Positions 34,371 to 44,004 of a stretch of 64,000 nt of DNA are shown piece after piece. Below the pieces are notes generated by a model. The model did not search any database. It was not told the origin of the DNA and worked only from the letters and a program-made list of their open reading frames with translations. The stretch spans positions 372,001 to 436,000 of the forward strand of contig CAXNKS010000001.1 in assembly GCA_964203055.1 (NCBI GenBank). Reading direction: 5' to 3'. Made by a program: the position numbers and the translations under genes. How positions within the stretch are numbered: position 1 is the stretch's first letter; each line of letters opens with the position of its first letter. Source of the stretch: Fontibacterium temperatum (GTDB taxonomy: Bacteria > Pseudomonadota > Alphaproteobacteria > Pelagibacterales > Pelagibacteraceae).

Positions 34371-35387
34371 ATGAAAATTTTATTTATTCAGCCTAGGGTT
34401 GGTATTGGTGATTTTATTTTATTTTTACCCTTTATAAATGCTATAGCAGAGCAAGAGAAAAATTCTGAAATTTATATTCTTACAAAAAAAAGAACTGTCG
34501 CTGATCAAATATTAATTCATGATAAAAAAATTAAAATAATTTATCTTGAAAGAGATAAGAGTGGCAAAGAAAAACATGACGGAATCATGGGTTTTTTTCA
34601 ACTTAAAAATTTAATTAAATCTTATTCATTTGATAAGGCATTTATCTTACATCAGAGTTGCAGATATGCTTTGTTATGCAAATTAGCTGGTATTAAAAAT
34701 ATTCTAGGTTACGGAAGAAATTTTCAATTTCTTTTTTTATCTCCTTCAATTTTCAATAAGAATTTTTTCAATAAAAATTTTAATATTTACGAAGAAGCTA
34801 TTAATTTTACAAAAATGATTACCAATAATAAAGAATTTAAAAGAAATGCTGAAATAATAATTACTAATAAAGAAAAAGAAGACTTTAATATTAAATATAA
34901 ATTTATTAAAAACAAAAATATTATAATTGGAATCGGTGGTTCTGGACCAACTGTTAAATGGCCTATTGAAAATTGGATAACGCTTATAGATTATTTAAAT
35001 AAAAATTTTACAACTAATTTTATAATTGCTGGTGGAAAAAATGAAGAAGTAGAATTCAATTTGATTAAAGAAAAATTAAGGATTGATAATATATTTTCAC
35101 TTTGCAATTTAAATATTAGAGAAGCGATTGTTGGTATGAGTTTTGGAAAATTTTTTATCGGAAATGACAGTGGTATGCATCATCTCGCTGCTGCAATTGG
35201 TATAGATACTTTAGTTCTTATCGGCTCCACACCCTTAAATTACACTAAATATTCAACTTTTATGAATCAGATAATTCCGGATGGCTATCAAGACGTAAGC
35301 CATTCATCCAATGCTATGAAAAATATTTCAATTAATAATGTTATAAAAAAAATTGAAAATATAAACTTAATAAAGAAATTATTTTAA
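34371..35387 (+). CDS. family 9 glycosyltransferase (heptosyltransferase-like)
   Basis: 338 residues, GT9 fold. RVGIGDFILFLPFINAI is the N-terminal block and GNDSGMHHLAAAIGIDTLVLIGST the ADP-heptose binding motif of WaaC/WaaF/RfaQ relatives. It likely adds a sugar to LPS core or a related glycan at the cytoplasmic face of the inner membrane. It lies 1 base after the SDR gene. Acceptor unknown. It ends overlapping the convergent AsmA-like gene by 9 bases. Confidence 0.88.
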   Translation: MKILFIQPRVGIGDFILFLPFINAIAEQEKNSEIYILTKKRTVADQILIHDKKIKIIYLERDKSGKEKHDGIMGFFQLKNLIKSYSFDKAFILHQSCRYALLCKLAGIKNILGYGRNFQFLFLSPSIFNKNFFNKNFNIYEEAINFTKMITNNKEFKRNAEIIITNKEKEDFNIKYKFIKNKNIIIGIGGSGPTVKWPIENWITLIDYLNKNFTTNFIIAGGKNEEVEFNLIKEKLRIDNIFSLCNLNIREAIVGMSFGKFFIGNDSGMHHLAAAIGIDTLVLIGSTPLNYTKYSTFMNQIIPDGYQDVSHSSNAMKNISINNVIKKIENINLIKKLF

Positions 35388-36161
35388 AACTCTTCCTAAT
35401 TTTTTCAATAAATCCTGAGGAATTTTATTTTTAGGATCTTTCAATTTTTCTTTAATTTTATTTTTTAAATCACTTTGAATAATTTCATTATTAATATTTA
35501 ATAAAACATTAGCAAAAACCATTTGTAGAACTTCTTTAAATTTAGTAGATTTTTCAGCAGTTCCTACATTATTAAAAGACATTTTGTTTAAAGTAATGTC
35601 TTTATTTATATCTAAAAATTCTGAAGAAGCATTTATCTTGGTGTTGTTAATGGTCAGTTGATTAATTAAAAAATCTTTATTTTTTTTCTTAGATTGATTC
35701 TTAGATTCTGATTCTTTGGATACCTCAATTTCTTTAGCTGAGGAACCGGCAGGATTCTTTAAAGCAGGTTTAAACGAGCTAACATTGTCTTTGACTTCTT
35801 TATTATTTATTAGCACTTCATAATACAAAGTTGCTCCATCAATGTTAATATCCTTAATAACAATAGTATCCTTGAAGAGACTAGTTAATACAAAGTTTGC
35901 ATTAATATTTTTGATCTGAATAATATTTTTATTTTTAAAGCCATCTAAATTTTTAATTTCAATATTGCTAATTTTAATGGAAGAGCCCAATATACTAGTA
36001 TCTATTTTCCCTACGGACACTTGTTGTCCTAAAGCTTGATTTCCTTGATCAATAATTAAATTTTTTACTATTTTGTCTACTCGATAACTTAAAAAATCTA
36101 GGATTAAGAATACTATACTTAAAAAAACTACTGAAAGAATAATGATTTTTTTTTTATTCAT
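35379..36161 (-). CDS. AsmA-like membrane-anchored protein
   Basis: 260 residues: one N-terminal membrane helix (about 5-25), then a periplasmic region with the AsmA-type pattern of repeated beta strands (VSVGKIDTSILGSSIKISNIEIKN, INIDGATLYYEV). A Ser/Glu/Lys-rich linker sits near 145-165. AsmA-like proteins influence outer-membrane lipid transport and protein assembly. Its ATG overlaps the stop of a 37-residue membrane peptide gene (ATGA), so both are likely translated together. Confidence 0.72.
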   Translation of the reverse strand: MNKKKIIILSVVFLSIVFLILDFLSYRVDKIVKNLIIDQGNQALGQQVSVGKIDTSILGSSIKISNIEIKNLDGFKNKNIIQIKNINANFVLTSLFKDTIVIKDINIDGATLYYEVLINNKEVKDNVSSFKPALKNPAGSSAKEIEVSKESESKNQSKKKNKDFLINQLTINNTKINASSEFLDINKDITLNKMSFNNVGTAEKSTKFKEVLQMVFANVLLNINNEIIQSDLKNKIKEKLKDPKNKIPQDLLKKLGRVLK

Positions 36162-36271
36162 ATAGTAAAAAATAAGATCATAACAATTATGGGAAACAAT
36201 AAAACAAAGCCTATTAATTTATTTTTAACAAAAAAATATTTTAATACTTCTAAAAAATCTTTAATGACCAT
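36158..36271 (-). CDS. 37-residue single-helix membrane peptide, coupled to AsmA-like gene
   Basis: Frame MVIKDFLEVLKYFF at the start, then a charged KNK turn and the hydrophobic helix LIGFVLLFPIIVMILFF. The TGA overlaps the ATG of the AsmA-like gene, which supports real translation. The pattern (amphipathic DFLEVLKYF, basic turn, one helix) resembles the small DUF5989-type proteins found beside polysaccharide genes. Too short for standard gene callers. Function unknown. Confidence 0.55.
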   Translation of the reverse strand: MVIKDFLEVLKYFFVKNKLIGFVLLFPIIVMILFFTI

Positions 36272-36319
36272 TTATATATATCAATATATAAAATTAAAAT
36301 TTTAGCAATATACATTTCA

Positions 36320-38395
36320 ATGAATGCATCCGTACCAAAGATAAATAAAATTTTAAACACAGTAAAAATTCATAATGAAGAATTGATTGATAATTATTCA
36401 TGGATTAAACAAAAAGATTGGAAAGAAGTAATATTAAATCCTAATAAATTAAACGCACAAGTTAAAAAATATTTGGATGAAGAAAATTTGTTTAAGGAAA
36501 ATCAGCTTAAAGATATTAACGATATAGAAAAAAAACTTTTTGAAGAATTAAAGTCTAAAATCAAAAATGAAGATAATTCTGTCCCAAAAAAAGATGGGAA
36601 TTATTTTTATGGCTATAAATATAATAAAAATAGCGAGTATCCAATTTATTATAGAAAAAATACCACAAACAATTCTGAAGAAATTATTTTAGATTGTGAA
36701 AAAAAATCTAAAACACATACTTATTTTAATGTAGCTTCAATATCCCACAGTCACGATCATAAGCATGTGGCTTATAATATTGATACTAATGGCTCTGAAT
36801 ACTTTTCTATATTTATTGAGGATATCCAAAAACAAGAGTTATTAAGTCCTGAAATAAAAAATACTACTGGAGATATTGTTTGGTCTTTAGACAATAATTA
36901 TATTTTCTACGTTAGACTAGATCAAAATCATCGACCTACAAAAGTTTTTAAACACAAAATTGGTTCTAATAGTGAAAAAGATTTATTAATTTATGAAGAA
37001 AAAGATCCGTCTTTCTTTTGTTCTATAAATTTATCAAAAACTAAAAATTATCTATTTATTAGGACAGCAGATCACGAGACTTCGGAATATCTTTTTATCA
37101 ATCTAAAATTAAATGAAATAACACCAACACTTTTTAAAAAAAGAGTAAAAAAAATTGAGTATGATTTAGAGCATCATGAAAAATTTTTTTTGATAAGCAC
37201 CAACGTCGATAATGCAAAAAATTTTAAAATAATGATCAGTCATGAAGAATCTTATCAAAAATGGGAAGAATTTATTCCTTATGAAAAAGTAAATTTAATT
37301 TTAGATTTTATTTTATTAAAAGACTGGCTCGTTAGGCTAGAAAGAACTGAGGGTTCTGAAAATATAATTATCTTAAATCTTAACAATAAAAATCAACATA
37401 AAATTAGTTTTGATGAAGAAGCATATAATCTTTCATTAGATCATGGATACGAATATGAAACAGATACATTTAGATATTCATACTCATCTCCGACAACACC
37501 AAAAAGTGTTTTTGATTATGACTGTAAATCAAAAAAACAAGAATTAAAAAAAACTCAAGAAGTTCCCTCTGGTCATAATAAAGATGATTATATTTGTAAA
37601 AAAATATTTGCTACCGCACATGATAATGAAAAAATTCCAATCACAATCCTTTATAAAAAAGGTGTTAAATTAGATTCTAATAATTACTTATTACTTTATG
37701 GATATGGATCTTATGGAATATCTATACCAAGTAATTTCTCTACCAATAGATTAAGCCTGGTTGATAGAGGGATTGTTTATGCGATAGCCCATATACGCGG
37801 TGGCAAAGAAAAAGGATATGAATGGTATGAAAACGGAAAACTACTAAATAAAAAAAATACTTTTTTAGATTTTATAAGTTGCGCTGAAAAGTTATGTGAA
37901 GATAAATATACTTCTCCTAAAAAAATTGTTGCTCAAGGAGGCTCTGCTGGTGGATTATTAATGGGCTATATTGCAAATGAACGTCCAGATTTATTTCTTG
38001 GAATAATTGCGCAGGTACCTTTTGTTGATATCTGTAACACTATGCTTGATGAGGATTTACCTTTAACTGTCACAGAAATTCCAGAATGGGGAGATATTAA
38101 AAATGATAAAAAATCTTTTCTATATGTAAAAAGCTATTCACCTTACGACAATGTAAAAAAACAAAACTACCCCCATATGTTAGTTACCGGTGGAATTTCT
38201 GATCCTAGAGTTACGTATTGGGAAATGACAAAGTGGGTTGCAAAATTAAGAGAAAATAAAACAGATAATAATTTATTACTACTTCATATGAATATGACGG
38301 CTGGACATAGTGGTGCTAGTGGAAGATTTGATTATCTTAAAGAAATAGCAATGGAATATGGCTTTGTTTTAAAAATTTGCAAAATACTATCTTAA
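36320..38395 (+). CDS. ptrB: oligopeptidase B (S9A serine peptidase)
   Basis: 691 residues, prolyl oligopeptidase family. An N-terminal beta-propeller (about 80-400) caps an alpha/beta hydrolase domain with GGSAGGLLMGY as the nucleophile elbow, Asp in GGISDPRVTYWE and His in TAGHSGASGRFD. Oligopeptidase B cleaves after Arg or Lys in short peptides. No signal peptide, so probably cytoplasmic. It converges with gshB, overlapping it by 9 bases. Confidence 0.94.
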   Translation: MNASVPKINKILNTVKIHNEELIDNYSWIKQKDWKEVILNPNKLNAQVKKYLDEENLFKENQLKDINDIEKKLFEELKSKIKNEDNSVPKKDGNYFYGYKYNKNSEYPIYYRKNTTNNSEEIILDCEKKSKTHTYFNVASISHSHDHKHVAYNIDTNGSEYFSIFIEDIQKQELLSPEIKNTTGDIVWSLDNNYIFYVRLDQNHRPTKVFKHKIGSNSEKDLLIYEEKDPSFFCSINLSKTKNYLFIRTADHETSEYLFINLKLNEITPTLFKKRVKKIEYDLEHHEKFFLISTNVDNAKNFKIMISHEESYQKWEEFIPYEKVNLILDFILLKDWLVRLERTEGSENIIILNLNNKNQHKISFDEEAYNLSLDHGYEYETDTFRYSYSSPTTPKSVFDYDCKSKKQELKKTQEVPSGHNKDDYICKKIFATAHDNEKIPITILYKKGVKLDSNNYLLLYGYGSYGISIPSNFSTNRLSLVDRGIVYAIAHIRGGKEKGYEWYENGKLLNKKNTFLDFISCAEKLCEDKYTSPKKIVAQGGSAGGLLMGYIANERPDLFLGIIAQVPFVDICNTMLDEDLPLTVTEIPEWGDIKNDKKSFLYVKSYSPYDNVKKQNYPHMLVTGGISDPRVTYWEMTKWVAKLRENKTDNNLLLLHMNMTAGHSGASGRFDYLKEIAMEYGFVLKICKILS

Positions 38396-39334
38396 TTTTT
38401 TTTCAACTCTATCCCAGAAAAATTCTTCCAATTTCACTCTGTTTAATTTGTTAATTTCTTGAATTCCAGTTGGCGAGGTTACATTAATCTCAGTTAAATA
38501 ATTTCCAATAACATCAATTCCTGTAAAAAATAATTTCTTTTTCTTTAAAAAAGGTTTTAAAATACTACATATTTTTTTATCTCTTCTCACTAGACCAACT
38601 TTCTTAGCACTTCCTCCTGTATGAAAATTAGCAGTAACGCTACCTTTTTTTGGTATTCTAGCAACAGAACCTACATATTCTCCATCTATTAAAATAATTC
38701 TTCTATCCCCTTCTTTAATTTCCTTTAAATATTTTTGTATTACTATTGGCTGTTTATATCTGCTAATTAATTTCAAAATCTTTCTCTTTAATAAAGCATT
38801 AGTTCCTTCTAATTTTGAAATACCTTCACCTCCATTGCCGTAAAGCGGTTTAATAATTGTTTTTTTATATTTTTTTTGAAAATTAAAACATTGTTCAATA
38901 TTTTTAGAAATAAGAGTTGGTGGAATAATATTTTTAAAATTAAACATTGATAATTTTTCAGGATTATCTCTGATTGATTTAGGATCATTCAAAATAAGAG
39001 TTTTATCAGAAACCATTTCAAGCAAATAAGTTGCTGTAATATAACTCATATTAAATGGTGGATCCTGCCTAACTAAAACAACATCACAATCATCGAGAAA
39101 TATTTTTTGAGTTTTAGATTTTTTGAAGAAAATTTTTTTATTTGGAAATAATTTAAAAACATTACCTAAGGCAGATACTCGTCCGTTTTCATAAATCAAA
39201 TTCTCTGGTAGGTAATGGAAAAGACTATGCCCTCTTTTTTGTGCCTCTAGAGCTAAAATATATGTGCTGTCTGATTTAATATTAATGGACTCAAGAGGGT
39301 CCATTTGAATGGCTATTTTAAAATGCTTCTTCAT
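38387..39334 (-). CDS. gshB: glutathione synthetase
   Basis: Adds glycine to gamma-glutamylcysteine, completing glutathione. About 315 residues, bacterial GshB type: IAIQMDPLESINIKSDST at the start, RQDPPFNMSY, the ATP-grasp blocks KPLYGNGGEGI and RRIILIDG, and the NVTSPTGIQEIN segment. ATG at 39334 is preferred over TTG at 39337. It overlaps gshA by 17 bases and is cotranscribed with it. Confidence 0.96.
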   Translation of the reverse strand: MKKHFKIAIQMDPLESINIKSDSTYILALEAQKRGHSLFHYLPENLIYENGRVSALGNVFKLFPNKKIFFKKSKTQKIFLDDCDVVLVRQDPPFNMSYITATYLLEMVSDKTLILNDPKSIRDNPEKLSMFNFKNIIPPTLISKNIEQCFNFQKKYKKTIIKPLYGNGGEGISKLEGTNALLKRKILKLISRYKQPIVIQKYLKEIKEGDRRIILIDGEYVGSVARIPKKGSVTANFHTGGSAKKVGLVRRDKKICSILKPFLKKKKLFFTGIDVIGNYLTEINVTSPTGIQEINKLNRVKLEEFFWDRVEKKLR

Positions 39335-40658
39335 CAAAGATCTTAAATATATCCTGTTTCCATCTAGTATTATACTTTTCTATAAGCGACTGAGCAGGTG
39401 ATTTTTTATCTTTAATAAAATTATGAATATCTTTAAGAAAAATATTCTCATCTACCCCTTTACTATTAGTCTGATTTCTATTCTTCAATCCTAAGGCTGA
39501 AAAATCCACTAACTTCTTAGCATGATCAAATATTTTTTTATTTTTAATCTCAGTATCAAAACCTTTTTTTGGAACTTCTAAATATGCATTATGAATATCT
39601 TGGTAATTCCAATTTTCTACATACTCCAAAGCCTGATTTAATGAATCCTCATCATAAAGAAGTCCCGTCCAAAATGCAGGTATTGAACATATGCCTGCAG
39701 ATGAGCAAGAATCTGCGGATCTAATTTCTAAATATTTTTTTAATCTTAATTCAGTAAAAATAGTTGATATATGATTTTCCCAATCTTGAATGGTCGGTTT
39801 TTTATTTGGATAGTTTTTTAATTTTCCAGAAATAAAATCATTAAAACTTTCACCTGCACAATCAATATATTCACCATCCTTAATTATAAAATACATCGGT
39901 ACTTTAAGTGCAAAATCTACATAACGTTCAAAACTATTTTCATCTTGTAAGAAAAATTCTGGAATCCCAGATCTATTTTTGTCGGTATTTTGCCAAATAT
40001 GAGTTCTATAAGATAAATGACCATTCAACTCTTTTTCTTTAAATGGAGAATTAGAAAACAAAGATACAGCTACAGGGGTGATCGCCGCTATTAATTTTGA
40101 TTTTTTTTTGTAATCAGCCTCATTTAAATAATCTAAATTAACCTGTGTGGCGCAAGTTCGATGCATCATATCTAGCCCATTTCGACCAACGCTTGGCATA
40201 TACTTTCTCATAATTTCATATCTCCTTTTTGGAGATTTAAAAACGTCACTTAACTTTACAATGGGAGCAAATCCATTTCCTAACAAACCTATTCCTAATT
40301 TAGCGCAGACAATCTTTAATTCTTTCAAATAAGAATTGATTTCATTGCAGGTTTGATGAATATTTTCAACAGCATCTCCTGATAATTCAAATTGCAAACC
40401 TGGCTCCAAAGTAATATTTTTTTTATCCTTAACTAAACCTAAAATATTTTTTCCTTCTTTAATTGGTACCCAATTATTTTTTATAAGTTCAGAGAAAATT
40501 TTTACAATACTAATATCGCCATCATAAGGAATGGGGTTTTTATTTTTTAAATCAAATAAAAACTTTTCATGCTCAGTTCCAATTCTCCAACTATCTTTAG
40601 TTTTAGAGCCTTTAAAAAAATATTCTATTAACTGTTGTTTGTTATCGATGTTTTGCAA
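39318..40658 (-). CDS. gshA: glutamate--cysteine ligase (plant/alphaproteobacterial type)
   Basis: First step of glutathione synthesis. 446 residues of the GCS2-like clade shared by plants and Alphaproteobacteria: RIGTEHEKFLFD near residue 20, PGLQFELSG, MMHRTCATQVNLDY and LEIRSADSC. The start is TTG at 40658; there is no in-frame ATG upstream of the conserved block. Together with gshB it provides the cell's thiol buffer. Confidence 0.95.
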   Translation of the reverse strand: MQNIDNKQQLIEYFFKGSKTKDSWRIGTEHEKFLFDLKNKNPIPYDGDISIVKIFSELIKNNWVPIKEGKNILGLVKDKKNITLEPGLQFELSGDAVENIHQTCNEINSYLKELKIVCAKLGIGLLGNGFAPIVKLSDVFKSPKRRYEIMRKYMPSVGRNGLDMMHRTCATQVNLDYLNEADYKKKSKLIAAITPVAVSLFSNSPFKEKELNGHLSYRTHIWQNTDKNRSGIPEFFLQDENSFERYVDFALKVPMYFIIKDGEYIDCAGESFNDFISGKLKNYPNKKPTIQDWENHISTIFTELRLKKYLEIRSADSCSSAGICSIPAFWTGLLYDEDSLNQALEYVENWNYQDIHNAYLEVPKKGFDTEIKNKKIFDHAKKLVDFSALGLKNRNQTNSKGVDENIFLKDIHNFIKDKKSPAQSLIEKYNTRWKQDIFKIFDEEAF

Positions 40659-40791
40659 TTTAATATCTAATTTATTTTTTGAATTGACCTAATTTATTCC
40701 TTAGAGCCTTCAAATTCAACTGACATTGTTTTATTTTAATGTAATAAAAAAAATATATATTCACTTAATCAAACTAAAATAGGAGAAATTC

Positions 40792-41079
40792 ATGAAAGGT
40801 TACTGGATTGCAAAATATAAAAAAGCGGAAGATGCAAAAAAATTAGGCAGTTATGCAGAAAAAGCTTTGAAAGCTATTACTGATTTTGGGGGAAAGCCTT
40901 TAGTGAGAGGAGGAAAATATATTACTCTTGAAGGCGAAGAATTTATTCGAACTGTCATTTGGGAATTCAGTGATTATGACGCTGCATTAAATTGTTATAA
41001 ATCAAAAAATTATCAAGAAGCTTGGTCTATAGCCAAAAATACTGTTGTTAGAGACCTTATGATTGTTGAAGGAATTTAA
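40792..41079 (+). CDS. DUF1330 family protein
   Basis: 95 residues with the DUF1330 pattern: MKGYWIAKYK at the start, GGKPLVRGGKYITLEGEE in the middle and RTVIWEFSDYDAAL. Ferredoxin-like dimeric fold, function unknown. A clear ribosome binding site (TAGGAGAA) precedes the ATG. It overlaps the convergent glycosylase gene by 4 bases. Confidence 0.9.
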   Translation: MKGYWIAKYKKAEDAKKLGSYAEKALKAITDFGGKPLVRGGKYITLEGEEFIRTVIWEFSDYDAALNCYKSKNYQEAWSIAKNTVVRDLMIVEGI

Positions 41080-41702
41080 TACTCAACTGGCACAGGATCT
41101 ATACTTCTCCACATATACCAAGTGGCAACCGTTGTGTATGGATGCCATTTATTTTTAAAAAAATCTAACTGATCTTTTTTTAAAGGATATTCTTTTTTAT
41201 AATTTATAGAAATTGCTTTGATTAAACCAATATCTGAGAATGGAAAAATATTTGACCGGTTAAGATTAAAAATAAGAAACATTTGCGCAGTCCAAATTCC
41301 TATGCCTTTAATCCTAACTAAGTGCTTTATAGCGTCTTCATCTGACATTTTTTGTAAATTTTTTATATCTAGTCTTTTATCAAAAAATTCTTTTGCAATC
41401 GTTCTCAAATACAAAATTTTTTGACGTGACAAGCCAATAGAGACAAGTTTTGCTCGTGTTAACTTTATTAAATTTATTGGTGTAATTTTTTTAATAACTT
41501 TTTCAAATTTTAACCATATTGAATCTGCAGCCTTTACCGAAATTTGCTGACCTATAATGGCTCTACACAATGAATAGAACGGATCATTTCTTGTAACTAA
41601 ATGACCATCGTATTGATTAATAATTTTTGCTAATTTCTTATCTTTTTTAGATAAAAATTTCTTTGCCTCATGCCAATAATGTGGTGGTTTAATTTTTTTC
41701 AT
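41076..41702 (-). CDS. DNA-3-methyladenine glycosylase II-like protein
   Basis: 208 residues, the HhH-GPD superfamily (AlkA-like) that removes alkylated bases. IIGQQISVKAADSIW is typical of the family, LVRIKGIGIWTAQMFLIF is the helix-hairpin-helix, and PFSDIGLIKAI contains the catalytic Asp. It lacks AlkA's N-terminal TBP-like domain, as do most short bacterial forms. Separated by 6 bases from the EamA gene upstream on the same strand. Confidence 0.9.
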   Translation of the reverse strand: MKKIKPPHYWHEAKKFLSKKDKKLAKIINQYDGHLVTRNDPFYSLCRAIIGQQISVKAADSIWLKFEKVIKKITPINLIKLTRAKLVSIGLSRQKILYLRTIAKEFFDKRLDIKNLQKMSDEDAIKHLVRIKGIGIWTAQMFLIFNLNRSNIFPFSDIGLIKAISINYKKEYPLKKDQLDFFKNKWHPYTTVATWYMWRSIDPVPVEY

Positions 41703-41708
41703 TACAAA

Positions 41709-42578
41709 CTAACGCTTCTTATTTTTTACTTGTTCACGCTTAAATATTATAAAAGAACTAATAATAATTATTATTGCACCAATAATTGTTGAAACTGAAG
41801 GAATCTCAGAAAAAATATAATAACCGAAAAAAATTGCAGATAACACGCTTAGGTATTTAAGCGGTGTTATTAATGATGCATCAGCTCTTCTATATGCTGT
41901 TGTCATAAATAAGTTTGCAATAGATCCACAAATTCCTATCATGAATAAATAAAAAAAGTCCAAAATACTTGGCATCTTCCATTCTTCAAAAAAAAATGCT
42001 GTAGAGCTAATAATTATTAACAAAGCTGTAAAATAAAAAGCTATTAAATAATCTGGTTCAGTTTTTGATAATCTTTTAATTGAAACTGCAACAATGCTAA
42101 ATCCGATGCAGAAAAAAATTGGGAAAATACAATATATATTAAAAAGACTAGTTCCTGGTTTAGTAATAAACAGAACACCAATCAGCCCCGCTATAACCGA
42201 AAACCATCTTCTATAACCAACAACTTCTTTTAAAAAAATTATTGAAAAAATTGTTACAAACACTGGTGTTGCTTGAGCAATAGAAACCACGTCCGCTAAT
42301 TTCATATATTTTACACCAATAAACGTTGAGATCATTGCAAATGTTCCAGCAAAAGCTCTTATAAAATGCAATGTGGGTTTTTTAGTTTTAAAAAAAGTAA
42401 ATGCTTTATCTTTAGGGATTAAGAAAAAAATAGGAATTAATCCAAATAACCCTCTAAAAAAAGCAATCTCACCGATTGGATAATTACTTGTTGTTAATTT
42501 AACTAGAATATCCATCACAGAAAAACAGATAACGCTTAACAGCATATAAAAAGAACCTGTTCTATTAGATGATAGCAT
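41709..42578 (-). CDS. EamA/DMT family transporter
   Basis: About 289 residues, ten helices, two EamA repeats: EIAFFRGLFGLIPIFF in the first and YRRADASLITPLKYLSVLSAIFFGYYIFSE in the second. The layout resembles the first EamA gene of the window and the RhaT/SAM-transporter group. Cargo unknown. ATG at 42578 preferred over TTG three bases upstream. It is the third EamA transporter here and may share a transcript with the glycosylase gene. Confidence 0.88.
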   Translation of the reverse strand: MLSSNRTGSFYMLLSVICFSVMDILVKLTTSNYPIGEIAFFRGLFGLIPIFFLIPKDKAFTFFKTKKPTLHFIRAFAGTFAMISTFIGVKYMKLADVVSIAQATPVFVTIFSIIFLKEVVGYRRWFSVIAGLIGVLFITKPGTSLFNIYCIFPIFFCIGFSIVAVSIKRLSKTEPDYLIAFYFTALLIIISSTAFFFEEWKMPSILDFFYLFMIGICGSIANLFMTTAYRRADASLITPLKYLSVLSAIFFGYYIFSEIPSVSTIIGAIIIIISSFIIFKREQVKNKKR

Positions 42579-42654
42579 CAATATATTTTACCTAAATCTT
42601 TTCATAACATATAAAAATAACTTTAATATAAATTTAACTTAATATAAATTTTTT

Positions 42655-43110
42655 ATGAGTATTGCTATTTTTGCAGCTGGGTGTTTTTGGGGTATTGAAA
42701 AAAAATTTGATCTTACAAAGGGTGTTACAAAAGTTGAGGTGGGTTACACTGGAGGAGAAACTAAAAACCCAACTTATGAGCAAGTTTGCTATGAAGAAAC
42801 GGGTCATGCTGAAGTAGTAAGAGTCAATTTTGATGAAAATATTATAACTTACAAAGAACTATTGAATGTTTTTTGGTCTTGTCACAATCCAACTACTTTA
42901 AATAGACAAGGACCCGATATTGGCAAACAATATCGTTCAGCGATATTTTATTTAGATAATAAACAAAAACTTGAAGCTGAAGAATCTAAAAAAGCAATGA
43001 ATGAAAGTATGTTTGATAATAACATTGTCACAGAAATTACTAAATTTAATGAATTCTATTTAGCAGAAGAATATCATCAGAAGTATCTAAAAAAACTTGG
43101 AAAATATTAA
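42655..43110 (+). CDS. msrA: peptide-methionine (S)-S-oxide reductase MsrA
   Basis: 151 residues. AAGCFWGIE places the catalytic Cys at residue 10; YTGG, EVVRVNFD and GKQYRSAIFY are family blocks and YHQKYL ends the domain. Repairs oxidised methionine using thioredoxin. Its stop overlaps the start of sseA (TAATG), linking two sulfur and redox genes next to gshAB. Confidence 0.97.
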   Translation: MSIAIFAAGCFWGIEKKFDLTKGVTKVEVGYTGGETKNPTYEQVCYEETGHAEVVRVNFDENIITYKELLNVFWSCHNPTTLNRQGPDIGKQYRSAIFYLDNKQKLEAEESKKAMNESMFDNNIVTEITKFNEFYLAEEYHQKYLKKLGKY

Positions 43111-43925
43111 TGTCGTTAGTTACAACAGAATGGTTAGAAAAAAATATTTATAAAGAAGATATTAAAATACTAGACTGTTCTTGGCATATGCCAAATACTA
43201 AAAGAATTGGTAAAGATGAATTCTTAAAAGAACATATCCCAGGATCAATTTTTTTTGATATAGATAAATTTTCAGATCCTTTAGCAAAATTTCCTCACAC
43301 AATTCCCTCTGCAAATTTATTTGAAAAACTTACCTCTGAACTTGGAATTAAGAACTCAGATCATATTATAGTTTACGATAGTCTTGGTATTTTTAGTGCT
43401 CCTAGAGTTTGGTGGATGTTCAATTATTTTGGTCATAATAAAATATCCATACTAGATGGTGGTTTAGTTAAATGGAAAAATGAAAATAAAAAAATAGAAA
43501 ATGGACCTGGGCAAAAATTTTTAAAAAGTAATTTTAAATGCACCACAAAACATGAAATGCTTGTGTTAATTGATCATGTTAAAGAAAATATTAAGAATAA
43601 AAAATTTGAATTAGTTGATGCTAGAAGCAAAGGTAGGTTTGATGGAATTGAAAATGAACCAAGGCCAGATATAAAAAGTGGTTCTATCCCTAAAAGCTGT
43701 AATATGCCTTGGGCAGAATGCATTGATCCTGTTACCAAATGCTTCTTACCTAAAGAAGAACTTCAAAAAAAATTTGAACAAATAAATATTAATAAAAATT
43801 CTACCGTTGTATTTTCTTGCGGCTCAGGTGTTACCGCGTGCATTCTTGCTAAGGCCTTTGAAGTCATAGATGGAAAAAAATTCTCGGTTTATGATGGGTC
43901 ATGGACTGAATGGGCTAGTCAATAA
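43110..43925 (+). CDS. sseA: 3-mercaptopyruvate/thiosulfate sulfurtransferase
   Basis: 271 residues, two rhodanese domains: the inactive N-terminal one (about 1-130, DCSWHMPNTKR, DSLGIFSAPRVWWMF) and the active C-terminal one with FSCGSGVTAC carrying the catalytic Cys. The CGSGVTA loop is that of mercaptopyruvate sulfurtransferases rather than CRxGx(R/T) rhodaneses. Cytoplasmic. Coupled to msrA. Confidence 0.94.
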   Translation: MSLVTTEWLEKNIYKEDIKILDCSWHMPNTKRIGKDEFLKEHIPGSIFFDIDKFSDPLAKFPHTIPSANLFEKLTSELGIKNSDHIIVYDSLGIFSAPRVWWMFNYFGHNKISILDGGLVKWKNENKKIENGPGQKFLKSNFKCTTKHEMLVLIDHVKENIKNKKFELVDARSKGRFDGIENEPRPDIKSGSIPKSCNMPWAECIDPVTKCFLPKEELQKKFEQININKNSTVVFSCGSGVTACILAKAFEVIDGKKFSVYDGSWTEWASQ

Positions 43926-44004
43926 ATAAGCCTCTAGAATCAAGTATATTTTAATAACAAAGAAATTTTTTTTTCAATTAAAGCATGTTATTACATGCAT
44001 CTTC

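Noticed and set aside
36190..36306. Plus-strand small open frame (MGNNKTKPINLFLTKK...)
   Set aside because: It is opposite the 37-residue minus-strand membrane peptide, which has overlap coupling with the AsmA-like gene and a better protein pattern.
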